Shown: piece by piece, positions 1-8,016 of the stretch | Position numbering within the stretch: position 1 is the first letter of the stretch | How the letters are laid out: every line of letters starts with the position of its first letter | Assembly: GCF_002198665.1 (NCBI RefSeq) | Contig: NZ_MWLM01000062.1 | Location: 21,795 to 85,794, forward strand | Reading direction: 5' to 3' | Source of the DNA: Novosphingobium sp. B 225 | GTDB taxonomy: Bacteria > Pseudomonadota > Alphaproteobacteria > Sphingomonadales > Sphingomonadaceae | DNA: 64,000 nucleotides | Made by a program: the position numbers and the translations under genes | The notes under the pieces: model-generated | Told to the model about the DNA's origin: nothing | Seen by the model: the letters and a program-made list of their open reading frames with translations, nothing else | Database searches by the model: none

Positions 1-42
1 GAAGGGGGGAAACAGGGGATCGGCCCGCAGCCCTTTCCCGAA

Positions 43-324
43 TCAATCCGTATTGAGCTTGGCGCGCATTTCCTTGCCGGGCTTGAAATAGGGCACAGCC
101 TTGCCGGGCACCGAAACGCTTTCGCCGGTGCGCGGATTGCGGCCGGTGCGGGCATCGCGGCTGCGGGTGCTGAACGCACCAAAGCCGCGCAGTTCAACCC
201 GGCCGCCCTTGGCCAGCCGCGCCGCGATCTCATCAAAGAAGACCGCCACTACTTTTTCGATTTCATCGGCCTTCATGCCGGGATTGTCCCGTGCAAGCGC
301 CTGAAGCAATTCGGATCGTATCAT
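43..324 (-). CDS. ihfB: Integration host factor subunit beta
   Basis: 93-residue HU/IHF-family DNA-bending protein that works with IhfA in nucleoid structure, recombination and transcription. The fold is read from the N-terminal helices (residues 1-40), the RGFGAF strand (46-51) and the DNA-intercalating arm motif GRNPRTGE (61-68), followed by the VPYFKPGKEMR C-terminus. The frame stays open upstream to 426, but the extra 34 residues do not belong to the family. The ATG at 324 gives the usual length and the canonical MIRSELLQ start. The beta assignment rests on this start and the arm sequence; alternatives are IhfA or HU. Confidence 0.93.
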   Translation of the reverse strand: MIRSELLQALARDNPGMKADEIEKVVAVFFDEIAARLAKGGRVELRGFGAFSTRSRDARTGRNPRTGESVSVPGKAVPYFKPGKEMRAKLNTD

Positions 325-491
325 ATCACACGCCTTTCCGCGGAGCCGCGCGATTACGACTCCGAACCCCCGTTCTGGAAATGAGCGCGGTACGGCTTCC
401 GACCCGGTACAAGCTGCACTGCTCAAGCCCGGGTTGTGGCAAATCTTGCGCCGCTGCGCAACGCAAGAATGTTATGTTAGATAAGCCTGTA

Positions 492-833
492 TTAACCTTG
501 CGCCAGCAGATCGGCCGGAGCCAGCCCGAGGCGTTCGATCCGGCGGCGGATCTGCGGCCATTCGCTGGCCAGAAATGCTTCGCGTTCGCTGCGCCGCAGC
601 CGGTCCGCCGCACCGCGCGCCACGAACATGCCCACGCCGCGCTGAACCTCTACCAGTCCGTCCAGCTGAAACTGCTGATAGGCTTTGGCCACGGTCAGCG
701 GATTGGCGCCCTGTTCCGCCGCAAAGGCGCGGACCGAAGGAAGCATCGCCCCTTCGCCATAAGTGCCATCGATGATCGCCGCCGCGATCAGATCGCGCAG
801 TTTGAGATAGACCGGTTTGCTGGAATTTGACAT
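492..833 (-). CDS. GntR-family regulator, YtrA-like short form
   Basis: 113-residue protein with a GntR winged helix-turn-helix (about residues 8-75: YLKLRDLIAAAI, LPSVRAFAAEQGANPLTVAKAYQQ, LVEVQRGVGMFV) and only a short helical tail. There is no room for an FadR, HutC or MocR effector domain, which is typical of the YtrA subfamily. YtrA regulators usually sit beside transporters. Here the gene is divergent from a POT peptide transporter across 217 bp, so regulation of that transporter or of itself is a reasonable inference, but I see no clear operator. Effector unknown. Confidence 0.88.
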   Translation of the reverse strand: MSNSSKPVYLKLRDLIAAAIIDGTYGEGAMLPSVRAFAAEQGANPLTVAKAYQQFQLDGLVEVQRGVGMFVARGAADRLRRSEREAFLASEWPQIRRRIERLGLAPADLLAQG

Positions 834-1050
834 GGTGCATCACTGCCATAATACAGCGCGGCACGCAAGCAAAAATGAGGCCCAGCTTAAGTAAGCGCGC
901 CGCCCGGCCCGGCCCGCGTTCTGGTATTTCACGGGCGCGCAACATTCTGCTTCCATGGCGCGCAAACCCCGCTAATCTTGCCTCATTCCATCGCGCCAGC
1001 CGGGCGGCCGGCGCCGAGTGCCAAGAGACTAACGGGGAGCCAAAGGCACC

Positions 1051-2889
1051 ATGACCAATCCGATTGACGACGCGGCGGCAGAGCCGGGCGCGGCCGTGGC
1101 AGACGCCAGCAAGATCAACCTCAATGCGCCAAGCGGCCAAGGCGAATGGTTCGGCCATCCGCGCCAGCTGGCCCGGCTGTTCACCACCGAAGCGATGGAA
1201 CGCTTTGGTTATTACGGCATGCGCGCACTGCTGACGCTGTATCTGGCGCAGCATTTCCTGTTTTCGGACACCACCACCGCCGGGCTGTATGGCGGGTTCA
1301 CCGCGCTGGTGTACCTGACCCCGCTGATCGGCGGGCTGCTCGCCGACCGCTATCTGGGGTCCAAGCGGTCGGTCAAGTTCGGCGCGATCATGATGAGCCT
1401 GGGCTATACCGTGCTGTGCCTGTCGAGCGTTGGTGGCATGGCCAAACCCTATGCCACGATCGAAGGCCAGCGTTACGAAGTGAGCATCGTCGGCAGCGGC
1501 GAAGGCAAGCAGCAATTCGTGACCGACCAGGGCCAGCAATTGCTGATCAAGGGCAACGAGGACAAGACCGTCTCGCTGCTCGCCAAGGATGGCAGCGAAG
1601 TACGCAAGGTGCCCGCGGGCGAGTTCAAGCCCGATGGCGAACGTTCGGTGCTGTACACGTTCTTCCTGCTGTGCGGCCTCGCGATGGTCACGGTCGGCAA
1701 CGGGTTCTTCAAGCCCAATATCTCGACCATTGTCGGGTCGCTCTATGCCGATGGTGATCGCCGCCGCGATGCCGGTTTCACGATCTTCTATATGGGGATC
1801 AATCTGGGTTCGCTGTTTTCGCAGATTCTCTGCCCGCTGCTGGCGGTGGGCATGGGCAGCTGGGGCGGGCTGGGCTGGTGGGCCGGTTTCGCGCTGGCGG
1901 CGGCAGGCATGGGGGTTTCCTGGCTGCTGTTCCAGTTCGATGGCGGCAAGCTGGACGGTTATGGCGATCGCCCGGCCGATGCCCCGGCAGACAAGGACTG
2001 GTGGATCTACATCGCTTCGGTGCTGGCGATCCCGGTGGTCTACCTGCTGTTCGCGAACCTGATGAATTACGTAAAGCCCGAGGCTGGCAGCGGCTTCATC
2101 GGCTATATCTCCACCCTGCCGATCATGGGCAAGATCATGTTCGGAACCTTCCTGGTGGCCGTGCCCGCGATCCTGTTCTGGGCGTGGAAGAACGGCAGCA
2201 CCCAGGAATTCCAGATGATGCTGGCAGCAATGGTGCTGATCGTGTTCAACACCGTGTTCTGGACCCTGTTTGAACAGGCCGGTTCTTCGCTGACGCTGTT
2301 TGCAGACCGCAATACCGACATGAGCGTGTTCGGCCTGTTTTCGATCACTGCCGGGCAGACCCAGTTCTTCAACGCCTTCTTCATCGTCGCACTGGCGCCG
2401 CTGTTCTCGATGATGTGGAATGGCCTTGCCAAGCGCGGGATGGAGCCGGGGATCCCGGTGAAATTCGGTGTCGCGCTGATGGGCGTGGGGCTGGGCTTCC
2501 TGTTCCTGGTCTGGGGCTCGCAATTTGCGGGTGATGATTTCAAGGTCGGGCTGTGGTGGCTGGCCGGGCTTTACCTGATCCATTCGATTGCCGAACTGTG
2601 CATTTCGCCGGTCGGCCTGTCGATGATCACCAAGCTGTCGATTGCACGGATCGTTGGGCTGATGATGGGGGTGTGGTTCCTGTCGATCTCGGTCGCGCAA
2701 TATGTCGCGGGCGTGGTCGCGCAGTTCGCCAGTGTTGAAACGGTCGGCGGCGAAGTGACCAACCTCAAGGTCAGCCTCGATACCTATGTCGGGGTGTTCC
2801 AGACGATCGGGCTGATCTCGGTCGCGATCGGGGTGGTGTTGCTGCTCTTGTCCTGGCCGCTCAAGAAACTGATGCACGGGGTGAAGTAA
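1051..2889 (+). CDS. POT/PTR2-family proton-coupled oligopeptide transporter
   Basis: 612-residue inner-membrane symporter importing di- and tripeptides with protons. The POT signature ExxERFxYYG is at residues 47-56 and the second PTR2 signature (FYMGINLGSLF) near residue 245. Many hydrophobic helices fill the rest. Between the early helices there is a hydrophilic insert of about 65 residues (roughly 131-196, rich in Gly, Lys, Glu) that most bacterial POT proteins lack. The ATG follows a GGGGAG-type ribosome site. The gene is followed after 3 bp by two exported amidohydrolases, so the three may form a peptide-scavenging operon. Substrate specificity cannot be read. Confidence 0.93.
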   Translation: MTNPIDDAAAEPGAAVADASKINLNAPSGQGEWFGHPRQLARLFTTEAMERFGYYGMRALLTLYLAQHFLFSDTTTAGLYGGFTALVYLTPLIGGLLADRYLGSKRSVKFGAIMMSLGYTVLCLSSVGGMAKPYATIEGQRYEVSIVGSGEGKQQFVTDQGQQLLIKGNEDKTVSLLAKDGSEVRKVPAGEFKPDGERSVLYTFFLLCGLAMVTVGNGFFKPNISTIVGSLYADGDRRRDAGFTIFYMGINLGSLFSQILCPLLAVGMGSWGGLGWWAGFALAAAGMGVSWLLFQFDGGKLDGYGDRPADAPADKDWWIYIASVLAIPVVYLLFANLMNYVKPEAGSGFIGYISTLPIMGKIMFGTFLVAVPAILFWAWKNGSTQEFQMMLAAMVLIVFNTVFWTLFEQAGSSLTLFADRNTDMSVFGLFSITAGQTQFFNAFFIVALAPLFSMMWNGLAKRGMEPGIPVKFGVALMGVGLGFLFLVWGSQFAGDDFKVGLWWLAGLYLIHSIAELCISPVGLSMITKLSIARIVGLMMGVWFLSISVAQYVAGVVAQFASVETVGGEVTNLKVSLDTYVGVFQTIGLISVAIGVVLLLLSWPLKKLMHGVK

Positions 2890-2892
2890 GCC

Positions 2893-4296
2893 ATGCGCGC
2901 GTCACGCCTGCTCGCCGCCGCCGCTGCCCTCTCGCTGGTGCTGGGGGGCACCGGGGCGGGGCAGGCGAAGGACAAGGACAAGAAGGCCGACAATCCGGCG
3001 GTCTCGTTCAACAAGAACCCCTATCCTTCGACCTACAAGCCCTATCCCGGTCAGCCCGTGCTGATCACCGGGGCGACGGTTTACGATGGCAAGGGCGGGC
3101 AGATTGAGCGTGGGCAAGTCTTGCTGAAGGACGGCAAAGTCGCCGCTGTCGCCGGGGCCATGGCCGATATGGCCGTGCCCGCCAATGCGCTGCGGATCGA
3201 CGGGACCGGCAAATACGTCACCCCCGGGATCATCGATGTTCATTCGCATCTGGGGGTCTATCCCAGCCCCGGGGTGCAGGCCCATTCGGACGGCAACGAA
3301 TCGACCGATCCGACCACGCCCGAGGTTTGGGCCGAACATTCGGTCTGGCCGCATGACCCCGGCTTCAGCCGCGCGCTGGCCAATGGCGGGGTGACCAGCC
3401 TGCAAGTCCTGCCCGGCAGCGCCAATCTGATCGGCGGGCGATCAGCCGTGCTCAAGAACGTCTATGCCCGCACCGTGCAGGGCATGAAATTCCCCGGCGC
3501 GCCCTATGGCCTGAAAATGGCCTGCGGGGAAAATCCCAAGCGGGTCTATGGCGGCAAGGGCCGGATGCCCAGCACCCGCATGGGCAATTTCGCGGTCAAC
3601 CGCATGACCTGGATCAAAGCGCAGGAATACCGCCGCAAGCGCGATGCCGGCAAGCTGGAAAGCCGCGACCTCGCCATGGAAACGCTGGCGGGCGTGCTTG
3701 ATGGCGAAATCAAGATCCAGAACCACTGCTACCGCGCCGATGAAATGGCGCTGGTGCTCGATATGGCGCGGGAATTTGGCTACAAGGTTTCGGCGTTCCA
3801 TCACGCAGTCGAAGCCTACAAGATCGGCGATCTGCTGAAAGCGGGTGACGTGTGCAGCGCCGTCTGGGCGGACTGGTGGGGGTTCAAGATGGAATCGCTC
3901 GATGCGATCCCTGAGAACGCCGGAATTCTCTATAAGGCCGGGGCCTGCGTGGTGATCCATTCGGACGATGCCAACGGGATCCAGCGGCTCAATCAGGAAG
4001 CGGCCAAGGCGCAGGGCGATGCCCGCCGCGCCGGGATCGTCATTTCCGACGGTGAAGTGATCCGCTGGCTGACGCTCAACGCCGCCAAGGCGATCGGGGT
4101 CGATCAGCAGACCGGCAGTCTGGACGCAGGCAAGATGGGCGACGTCGTGCTGTGGAACGCCAACCCGCTCTCCACTTATGCCCGCCCCGAAAAGGTCTGG
4201 ATCGACGGCGCGCTGCTTTACGATGCGCAGAACCCCAAATTGCGCCCGGTCAGCGATTTCGAGCTGGGCCAGAGCGGCGAAGGAGACGTGAAATGA
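2893..4296 (+). CDS. Exported metal-dependent amidohydrolase
   Basis: 467 residues with a Sec signal peptide (hydrophobic stretch 6-22, cleavage near AGQA). Amidohydrolase superfamily, imidazolonepropionase/prolidase-like. The first metal motif is intact (PGIIDVHSHLG, H117 and H119). Later metal-site candidates are QNHCYRADE, SAFHHAVEAY and the catalytic-Asp region VIHSDDANG. The C-terminus has the usual GSLDAGKMGDVVLWNANPL lid. It lies 3 bp after the peptide transporter and overlaps the next amidohydrolase by the ATGA. A periplasmic peptidase or cyclic-amide hydrolase feeding the transporter is an inference; the substrate is unknown. Confidence 0.88.
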   Translation: MRASRLLAAAAALSLVLGGTGAGQAKDKDKKADNPAVSFNKNPYPSTYKPYPGQPVLITGATVYDGKGGQIERGQVLLKDGKVAAVAGAMADMAVPANALRIDGTGKYVTPGIIDVHSHLGVYPSPGVQAHSDGNESTDPTTPEVWAEHSVWPHDPGFSRALANGGVTSLQVLPGSANLIGGRSAVLKNVYARTVQGMKFPGAPYGLKMACGENPKRVYGGKGRMPSTRMGNFAVNRMTWIKAQEYRRKRDAGKLESRDLAMETLAGVLDGEIKIQNHCYRADEMALVLDMAREFGYKVSAFHHAVEAYKIGDLLKAGDVCSAVWADWWGFKMESLDAIPENAGILYKAGACVVIHSDDANGIQRLNQEAAKAQGDARRAGIVISDGEVIRWLTLNAAKAIGVDQQTGSLDAGKMGDVVLWNANPLSTYARPEKVWIDGALLYDAQNPKLRPVSDFELGQSGEGDVK

Positions 4297-5618
4297 GCGC
4301 GCTCCGTCTGACCCTTGCCGCCCTGCTCGCCAGCGCGGCCGCGCCTGCCTTCGCCGATGATTTCGCCGTGACCAATGCCACTCTGGCAATCGGCGATGGC
4401 TCCGCGCCAATCCAGAACGGCACCGTGGTGGTCCGCGCGGGCAAAGTTGTCGCCGCCGGGGCCGGGGTGGCAGTGCCAGCCGGAGTGCGGGTGATCGACG
4501 CGCAGGGCCAGTGGGTCACCCCGGGCCTGGTCGTCGCCGTGACCGATCTTGGCCTGCGCGATGTCGAAGCGGTCGATGACAGCAACGATACCGAAGCGGA
4601 CAAGAGCCCGTTCAGCGCCGCGCTGGACATTGCCGCCGCGATCAATCCCGATGATCTGCCGATCCAGGTCGCCCGCGCCGGGGGCGTCACCCGCTCGGCC
4701 GTGGCGCCGCTGGACACCAGCGGCATTTTTGCCGGACAAGGCGCGGTAATCGATCTGGGCACCGATCCCGATGCCGTCACTGCGGCGCGCGCGTTCCAAT
4801 ATGTCGAACTGGGCGAAACAGGCGCGCAAAAGGCCGGCGGCGGCCGCGTGGCGGTGCAGGCGGCGCTGCGCAATGCCTTTGCCGAAGCGCGCGAACTGGC
4901 GCGGCGCGGCGGCGGACAAGGCGCCGATCCGCGCGTGCAGGACGCTGCGCCCGAACGCCCCGGTGATGCCCTGCTCAACCGTTTCGATGCCGCCGCGCTG
5001 GTGCCGGTGGTGACCGGCAAGCAGCCGCTCTACGCCCATGTCGAACGCGCGGCGGATATCCGCATGGCACTGGGCCTCAAACGCGAATTCCCCGCGCTGA
5101 AACTGGTGCTGGTCGGCGCAACCGAAGGCTGGATGGCGGCAAAGGAACTTGCCGCAGCGGGCGTGCCGGTACTGGCAACGCCGCTCAACGATCTGCCTGA
5201 CCGGTTCGAACAGATCGGCGCGACCCAAAGCAATGTCGGGCGCATGGCAGCGGCAGGGGTCAAGGTCTCGCTTGGCGCGTTTTTCGATCAGCCGCGCTAT
5301 GCCCCGCAATATGCCGGGAACCTGGTGGCCCTGGCGAAACTGCCGGGCGCAAGCGGACTGACCTGGGGTCAGGCATTGGCATCGATCACCTCCGGCCCGG
5401 CCGAAGCGCTGGGCATGGGCGACAAATTCGGCAGCCTGAAAGCAGGCCGCGCGGGCGACGTGGTGATCTGGGACGGCGACCCGCTCGAGGCAAGCTCGGG
5501 CGTGGTGCGGGTGTTCATCGACGGGGTCGAACAGTCCTTGTCGAACCACCAGACGCGGCTGCGGGATCGGTACAAGGTGCCGGTTGAGGGGGCGCTGCCC
5601 AAGGCATACGAGTGGTGA
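4293..5618 (+). CDS. Exported amidohydrolase-like protein lacking the HxH metal motif
   Basis: 441 residues with a signal peptide (MSALRLTLAALLASAAAPAFA). The ATG overlaps the preceding stop, so translation is coupled. The fold is amidohydrolase-like: N-terminal composite domain, QWVTPGLVV strand, and a C-terminal GSLKAGRAGDVVIWDGDPLE segment. Where the family has HxH, this protein has V83-T84-D85. The later His and Asp positions are also weak (LVLVGATEGW and VSLGAFFDQP). It is therefore probably not a metal hydrolase alone and may be a non-catalytic partner of the upstream enzyme. Gene family 0.85; lack of activity is inferred. Confidence 0.82.
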   Translation: MSALRLTLAALLASAAAPAFADDFAVTNATLAIGDGSAPIQNGTVVVRAGKVVAAGAGVAVPAGVRVIDAQGQWVTPGLVVAVTDLGLRDVEAVDDSNDTEADKSPFSAALDIAAAINPDDLPIQVARAGGVTRSAVAPLDTSGIFAGQGAVIDLGTDPDAVTAARAFQYVELGETGAQKAGGGRVAVQAALRNAFAEARELARRGGGQGADPRVQDAAPERPGDALLNRFDAAALVPVVTGKQPLYAHVERAADIRMALGLKREFPALKLVLVGATEGWMAAKELAAAGVPVLATPLNDLPDRFEQIGATQSNVGRMAAAGVKVSLGAFFDQPRYAPQYAGNLVALAKLPGASGLTWGQALASITSGPAEALGMGDKFGSLKAGRAGDVVIWDGDPLEASSGVVRVFIDGVEQSLSNHQTRLRDRYKVPVEGALPKAYEW

Positions 5619-5654
5619 GTGGTCGCGGTCCTTTGCTTTAGGACGGCAGGTTTG

Positions 5655-5835
5655 AATGGTTCGCGCAGAGACGCAGAGAAGAAAACAGAGACGCAGAGAG
5701 GGTGCGCCGAGCCGCAGGCTCTGAAACGATCCCTTTGCCGCGTTTGCCGCAACGGAGCATGGGATAGCGGCTTCGCCGCAGATGCCACTCCTCTGCGTCT
5801 CCCTTTTCTTCTCTGCGCCTCTGCGTGAACCATTC
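5655..5835. repeat. Dispersed palindromic repeat, copy 1
   Basis: Imperfect inverted repeat of about 180 bp in the 331-bp gap after the amidohydrolase pair. The left arm begins GAATGGTTCGCGCAGAG and continues with CGCAGAG units. The right arm ends CTCTGCGTGAACCATTC. The interior holds two shorter motifs, GCCGCAGGCTC and GCGGCTTCGCCGC, which recur in other copies. Open frames across it are by-products of the repeat. I see no gene in this gap. Confidence 0.85.
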
Positions 5836-5949
5836 CATTCTCCCCGCCAGCACCCAAGGCTGCAGGCTTGTCACTCCCCCTCCCCCTCCACCTCTCCCTC
5901 TTGCCAAGCCCGCACAACCTGATACCATGTTGACGTCGTAAACATAGGA

Positions 5950-6645
5950 ATGCCCGCCATGGACCCTGCGCTCGCCCCGCTGATCGCTGCTGCGGTCTCA
6001 TTTGTCGGCACCCATTTCGCCCTGTCGCACCCGTTGCGCGCGGCGGTGACCAATCTGGTCGGGCCAGGGGGCTTCATGGCGATCTATTCGCTGGTCGCAC
6101 TGGCCAGTTTTGGCTGGATGATCGCTGCGTTCACCGGCGCACCCGCCGGTCCGGCGTTGTGGCAAGGCAGCGGTGTCGGACTGTGGGCGCTGGCCAGCGT
6201 GCTGACCCTGATCGCCGCAGTGCTGCTGGTCGGTTCGTTTCAGGGCAACCCCGCCCTGCCCGATCCGCGCGCGCGGGCCTTGCTGGCGCAGGGGCCGCAC
6301 GGTGTGTTCCACATGACCCGCCACCCGATGATGTGGTCCTTTGCGCTGTGGGCCGTGGCTCACGCCCTGATCGCCCCCACTCCGCGCGTGCTGGTGCTGA
6401 GCGGTACCCTCGCGTTCCTCGCGCTGGTCGGATCGCATCTGCAGGACCGCAAGAAGGCAGCGCAAATGGGCCCGGCCTGGGCCCGGTGGGAAGCCACCAC
6501 CAGCTTCTGGCCCCGGCTTGACCGGCTGTATCAGGCCGGAGCGATGCCGCTGTCCGTGGGCCTCGCAACCTGGCTCGCCGCCACCTGGGCGCATATCCCG
6601 GCGATCTATGTGCCTGCCGGGGTGTGGCGCTGGCTGGTGGGATAG
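5950..6645 (+). CDS. NnrU-family integral membrane protein
   Basis: 231 residues with about six hydrophobic helices and the NnrU-type motif HMTRHPMMWSFALWAVAH near the centre, related to isoprenylcysteine methyltransferase-like membrane enzymes. NnrU was first linked to nitric oxide and nitrite metabolism, but homologues are widespread in sphingomonads without denitrification genes. No such genes are visible here, so the role is unknown. The gene stands alone between two copies of the dispersed repeat. Confidence 0.82.
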   Translation: MPAMDPALAPLIAAAVSFVGTHFALSHPLRAAVTNLVGPGGFMAIYSLVALASFGWMIAAFTGAPAGPALWQGSGVGLWALASVLTLIAAVLLVGSFQGNPALPDPRARALLAQGPHGVFHMTRHPMMWSFALWAVAHALIAPTPRVLVLSGTLAFLALVGSHLQDRKKAAQMGPAWARWEATTSFWPRLDRLYQAGAMPLSVGLATWLAATWAHIPAIYVPAGVWRWLVG

Positions 6646-6653
6646 GGCTCAGC

Positions 6654-6683
6654 TCGCCCTTCGCGCCTTTGCGTGAACCATTC
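6654..6683. repeat. Right-arm fragment of the dispersed repeat
   Basis: About 30 bp resembling only the right arm of the dispersed repeat (TCGCGCCTTTGCGTGAACC followed by ATTC), just after the NnrU stop and 51 bp before a full copy. It suggests a partial deletion or a rearranged second copy. Confidence 0.6.
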
Positions 6684-6734
6684 AAACCGTGCGGTCTGCT
6701 CGCTCCCGTGGCCGGGCGGGCACACGATGGAACG

Positions 6735-6914
6735 GAATGGTTCACGCAGAGGCGCAGAGGAAGAAAAAAGGCGCAGAGAGGTAGCGCTCGCGGCGCAGCC
6801 GCCCTTCTCCCCAACGGTTACCCCAACCGCACCGAAATGATTAAGAGAGCCTCCGGCTCGCCACTACCCCTCCGCGCCTCCCTTTCTTCCTTCGCGCCTC
6901 TGCGTGAACCATTC
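6735..6914. repeat. Dispersed palindromic repeat, copy 2
   Basis: Full-length copy of about 180 bp in the 338-bp gap between the NnrU-like gene and the MarR-GNAT gene. It runs from GAATGGTTCACGCAGAGG to a matching right arm ending GCGTGAACCATTC. The interior (6785-6880) is diverged from copy 1. No gene is visible in this gap. Confidence 0.85.
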
Positions 6915-6983
6915 CAGCCGCGCAGTCCGCCCACCCCCGTCGCCGGGCAGGCATGAAGCACGAACAGAAGCTATGAACGCTGA

Positions 6984-7937
6984 CTATCGCAGGTTGGTAT
7001 AGCGCATCGCCACGTCGCAGCGGTCATAGCGCGCGCCATAGCGGTCCATGATCCCGGCATCGTGGGCGAAACCCAGCTTTTCGTACAGGTGGATCGCCGC
7101 CGCGCATTTGCGGTTGGTCAGCAGGTACAGGTCCTGCGCCCCCAGCGCACCTGCGCGGGCTACCGCCGCGTGCAACAGGAATTCCCCGGCCTTCAATCCG
7201 CGCGCCGCTTCGCGTACGCCCATCTTGGTCAGTTCGAAGGCGGCGGGCCCGGTTTTTTGCAGCGCGCAAGTGCCAACCACGCCAAGGCCCGGGGCTTCGA
7301 CAAACAGGATCGTCCCGCCGGGATCGACAATCCGCGCGCGCGGGTGTTCCAGCACGTCGCGGTCGGTCTGTTCCAGCGCGAACATGGCGGTGATCCATTC
7401 GGCGTTGATATCGTGAAAGTGCTGCGCCAGCCCGTCATCGAATTCGCGCAAGCGCAGTCCGCCGGGCTGGGCGCGCGCTGCGCGCTCTGCAATCGAAGCC
7501 GTATCGAGCGCGCGTTCGAGCGCGGCCAGCTGATCCATGAACGATCCGCTCAGCCCCGCCAGCAATTCTTCCGCCGCCATGCCGATCCGCGGCCACAGCT
7601 GGGTTGCGGCCAGTTCCGCCGCAGCGCGGCCAGCCTCGGTCAGTTCGACCAGACGGCTGCGCTGGTCTGCGGCGGGGCGATCGGCGACAATCCCCAGCCG
7701 GGCCATCTGGCCGACACTGCGGGTCACCCCCGGCTGGCTGATCCCGATTGCGGCGGCGAGCTGTCCGACAGTCAAAGGGCCGCTGCGCAAGGCGGCCAGC
7801 ACCGCCATCTGCCCCGGCTGCAGCGGCAAGCCCGCATCGGCAATCGCAGTGACCGCCCCGGCCTGCATCCGTTCGGCCAGCCGCTTGAGCCGGCTGCCCA
7901 GAAAAGCCGGGCCCATATCCGCTATGACATCGCGCAT
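6984..7937 (-). CDS. MarR-type regulator fused to a GNAT acetyltransferase
   Basis: 317-residue two-domain protein. Residues about 1-150 form a MarR winged helix (LTVGQLAAAIGISQPGVTRSVGQM recognition region, ADQRSRLVELTEAG wing). Residues about 165-317 form a GNAT domain (VGTCALQKTG, ELTKMGVREAARGLKAGEFLL, LYLLTNRKCAAAIHLYEKLGF). Such fusions act as regulators or small-molecule or protein acetyltransferases. The frame has an earlier ATG at 7949, but it lies inside the operator palindrome. The ATG at 7937 has GGAG upstream with proper spacing, so I prefer it. Autoregulation is likely. Confidence 0.88.
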   Translation of the reverse strand: MRDVIADMGPAFLGSRLKRLAERMQAGAVTAIADAGLPLQPGQMAVLAALRSGPLTVGQLAAAIGISQPGVTRSVGQMARLGIVADRPAADQRSRLVELTEAGRAAAELAATQLWPRIGMAAEELLAGLSGSFMDQLAALERALDTASIAERAARAQPGGLRLREFDDGLAQHFHDINAEWITAMFALEQTDRDVLEHPRARIVDPGGTILFVEAPGLGVVGTCALQKTGPAAFELTKMGVREAARGLKAGEFLLHAAVARAGALGAQDLYLLTNRKCAAAIHLYEKLGFAHDAGIMDRYGARYDRCDVAMRYTNLR

Positions 7938-7945
7938 CGGAAACT

Positions 7946-7973
7946 CCATACCTTGTTATATAACATGGTATGG
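7946..7973. promoter_or_regulatory. 28-bp palindromic operator of the MarR-GNAT gene
   Basis: Two 13-bp-plus arms read CCATACC, then TGTTATATAACA in the centre, then GGTATGG, with a single symmetric mismatch pair. It lies 9 bp upstream of the preferred start at 7937 and covers the alternative start. AT-rich palindromes of this kind are typical MarR sites, so it is the probable autoregulatory operator. Confidence 0.75.
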
Positions 7974-8016
7974 ATATGCGAACGCATGTCAAGGGGGGGC
8001 CAGGCGGCGGTGCCCG

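Noticed and set aside
472..2877. 801-residue open frame on the minus strand
   Set aside because: It covers the POT transporter and GntR genes antisense and its translation is low-complexity (Arg/Gln/His-rich), a typical high-GC shadow.
5655..5835. Repeated CGCAGAG units taken as a CRISPR array
   Set aside because: Units are 7 bp without unique spacers and are arranged as an inverted repeat; no cas gene is present.
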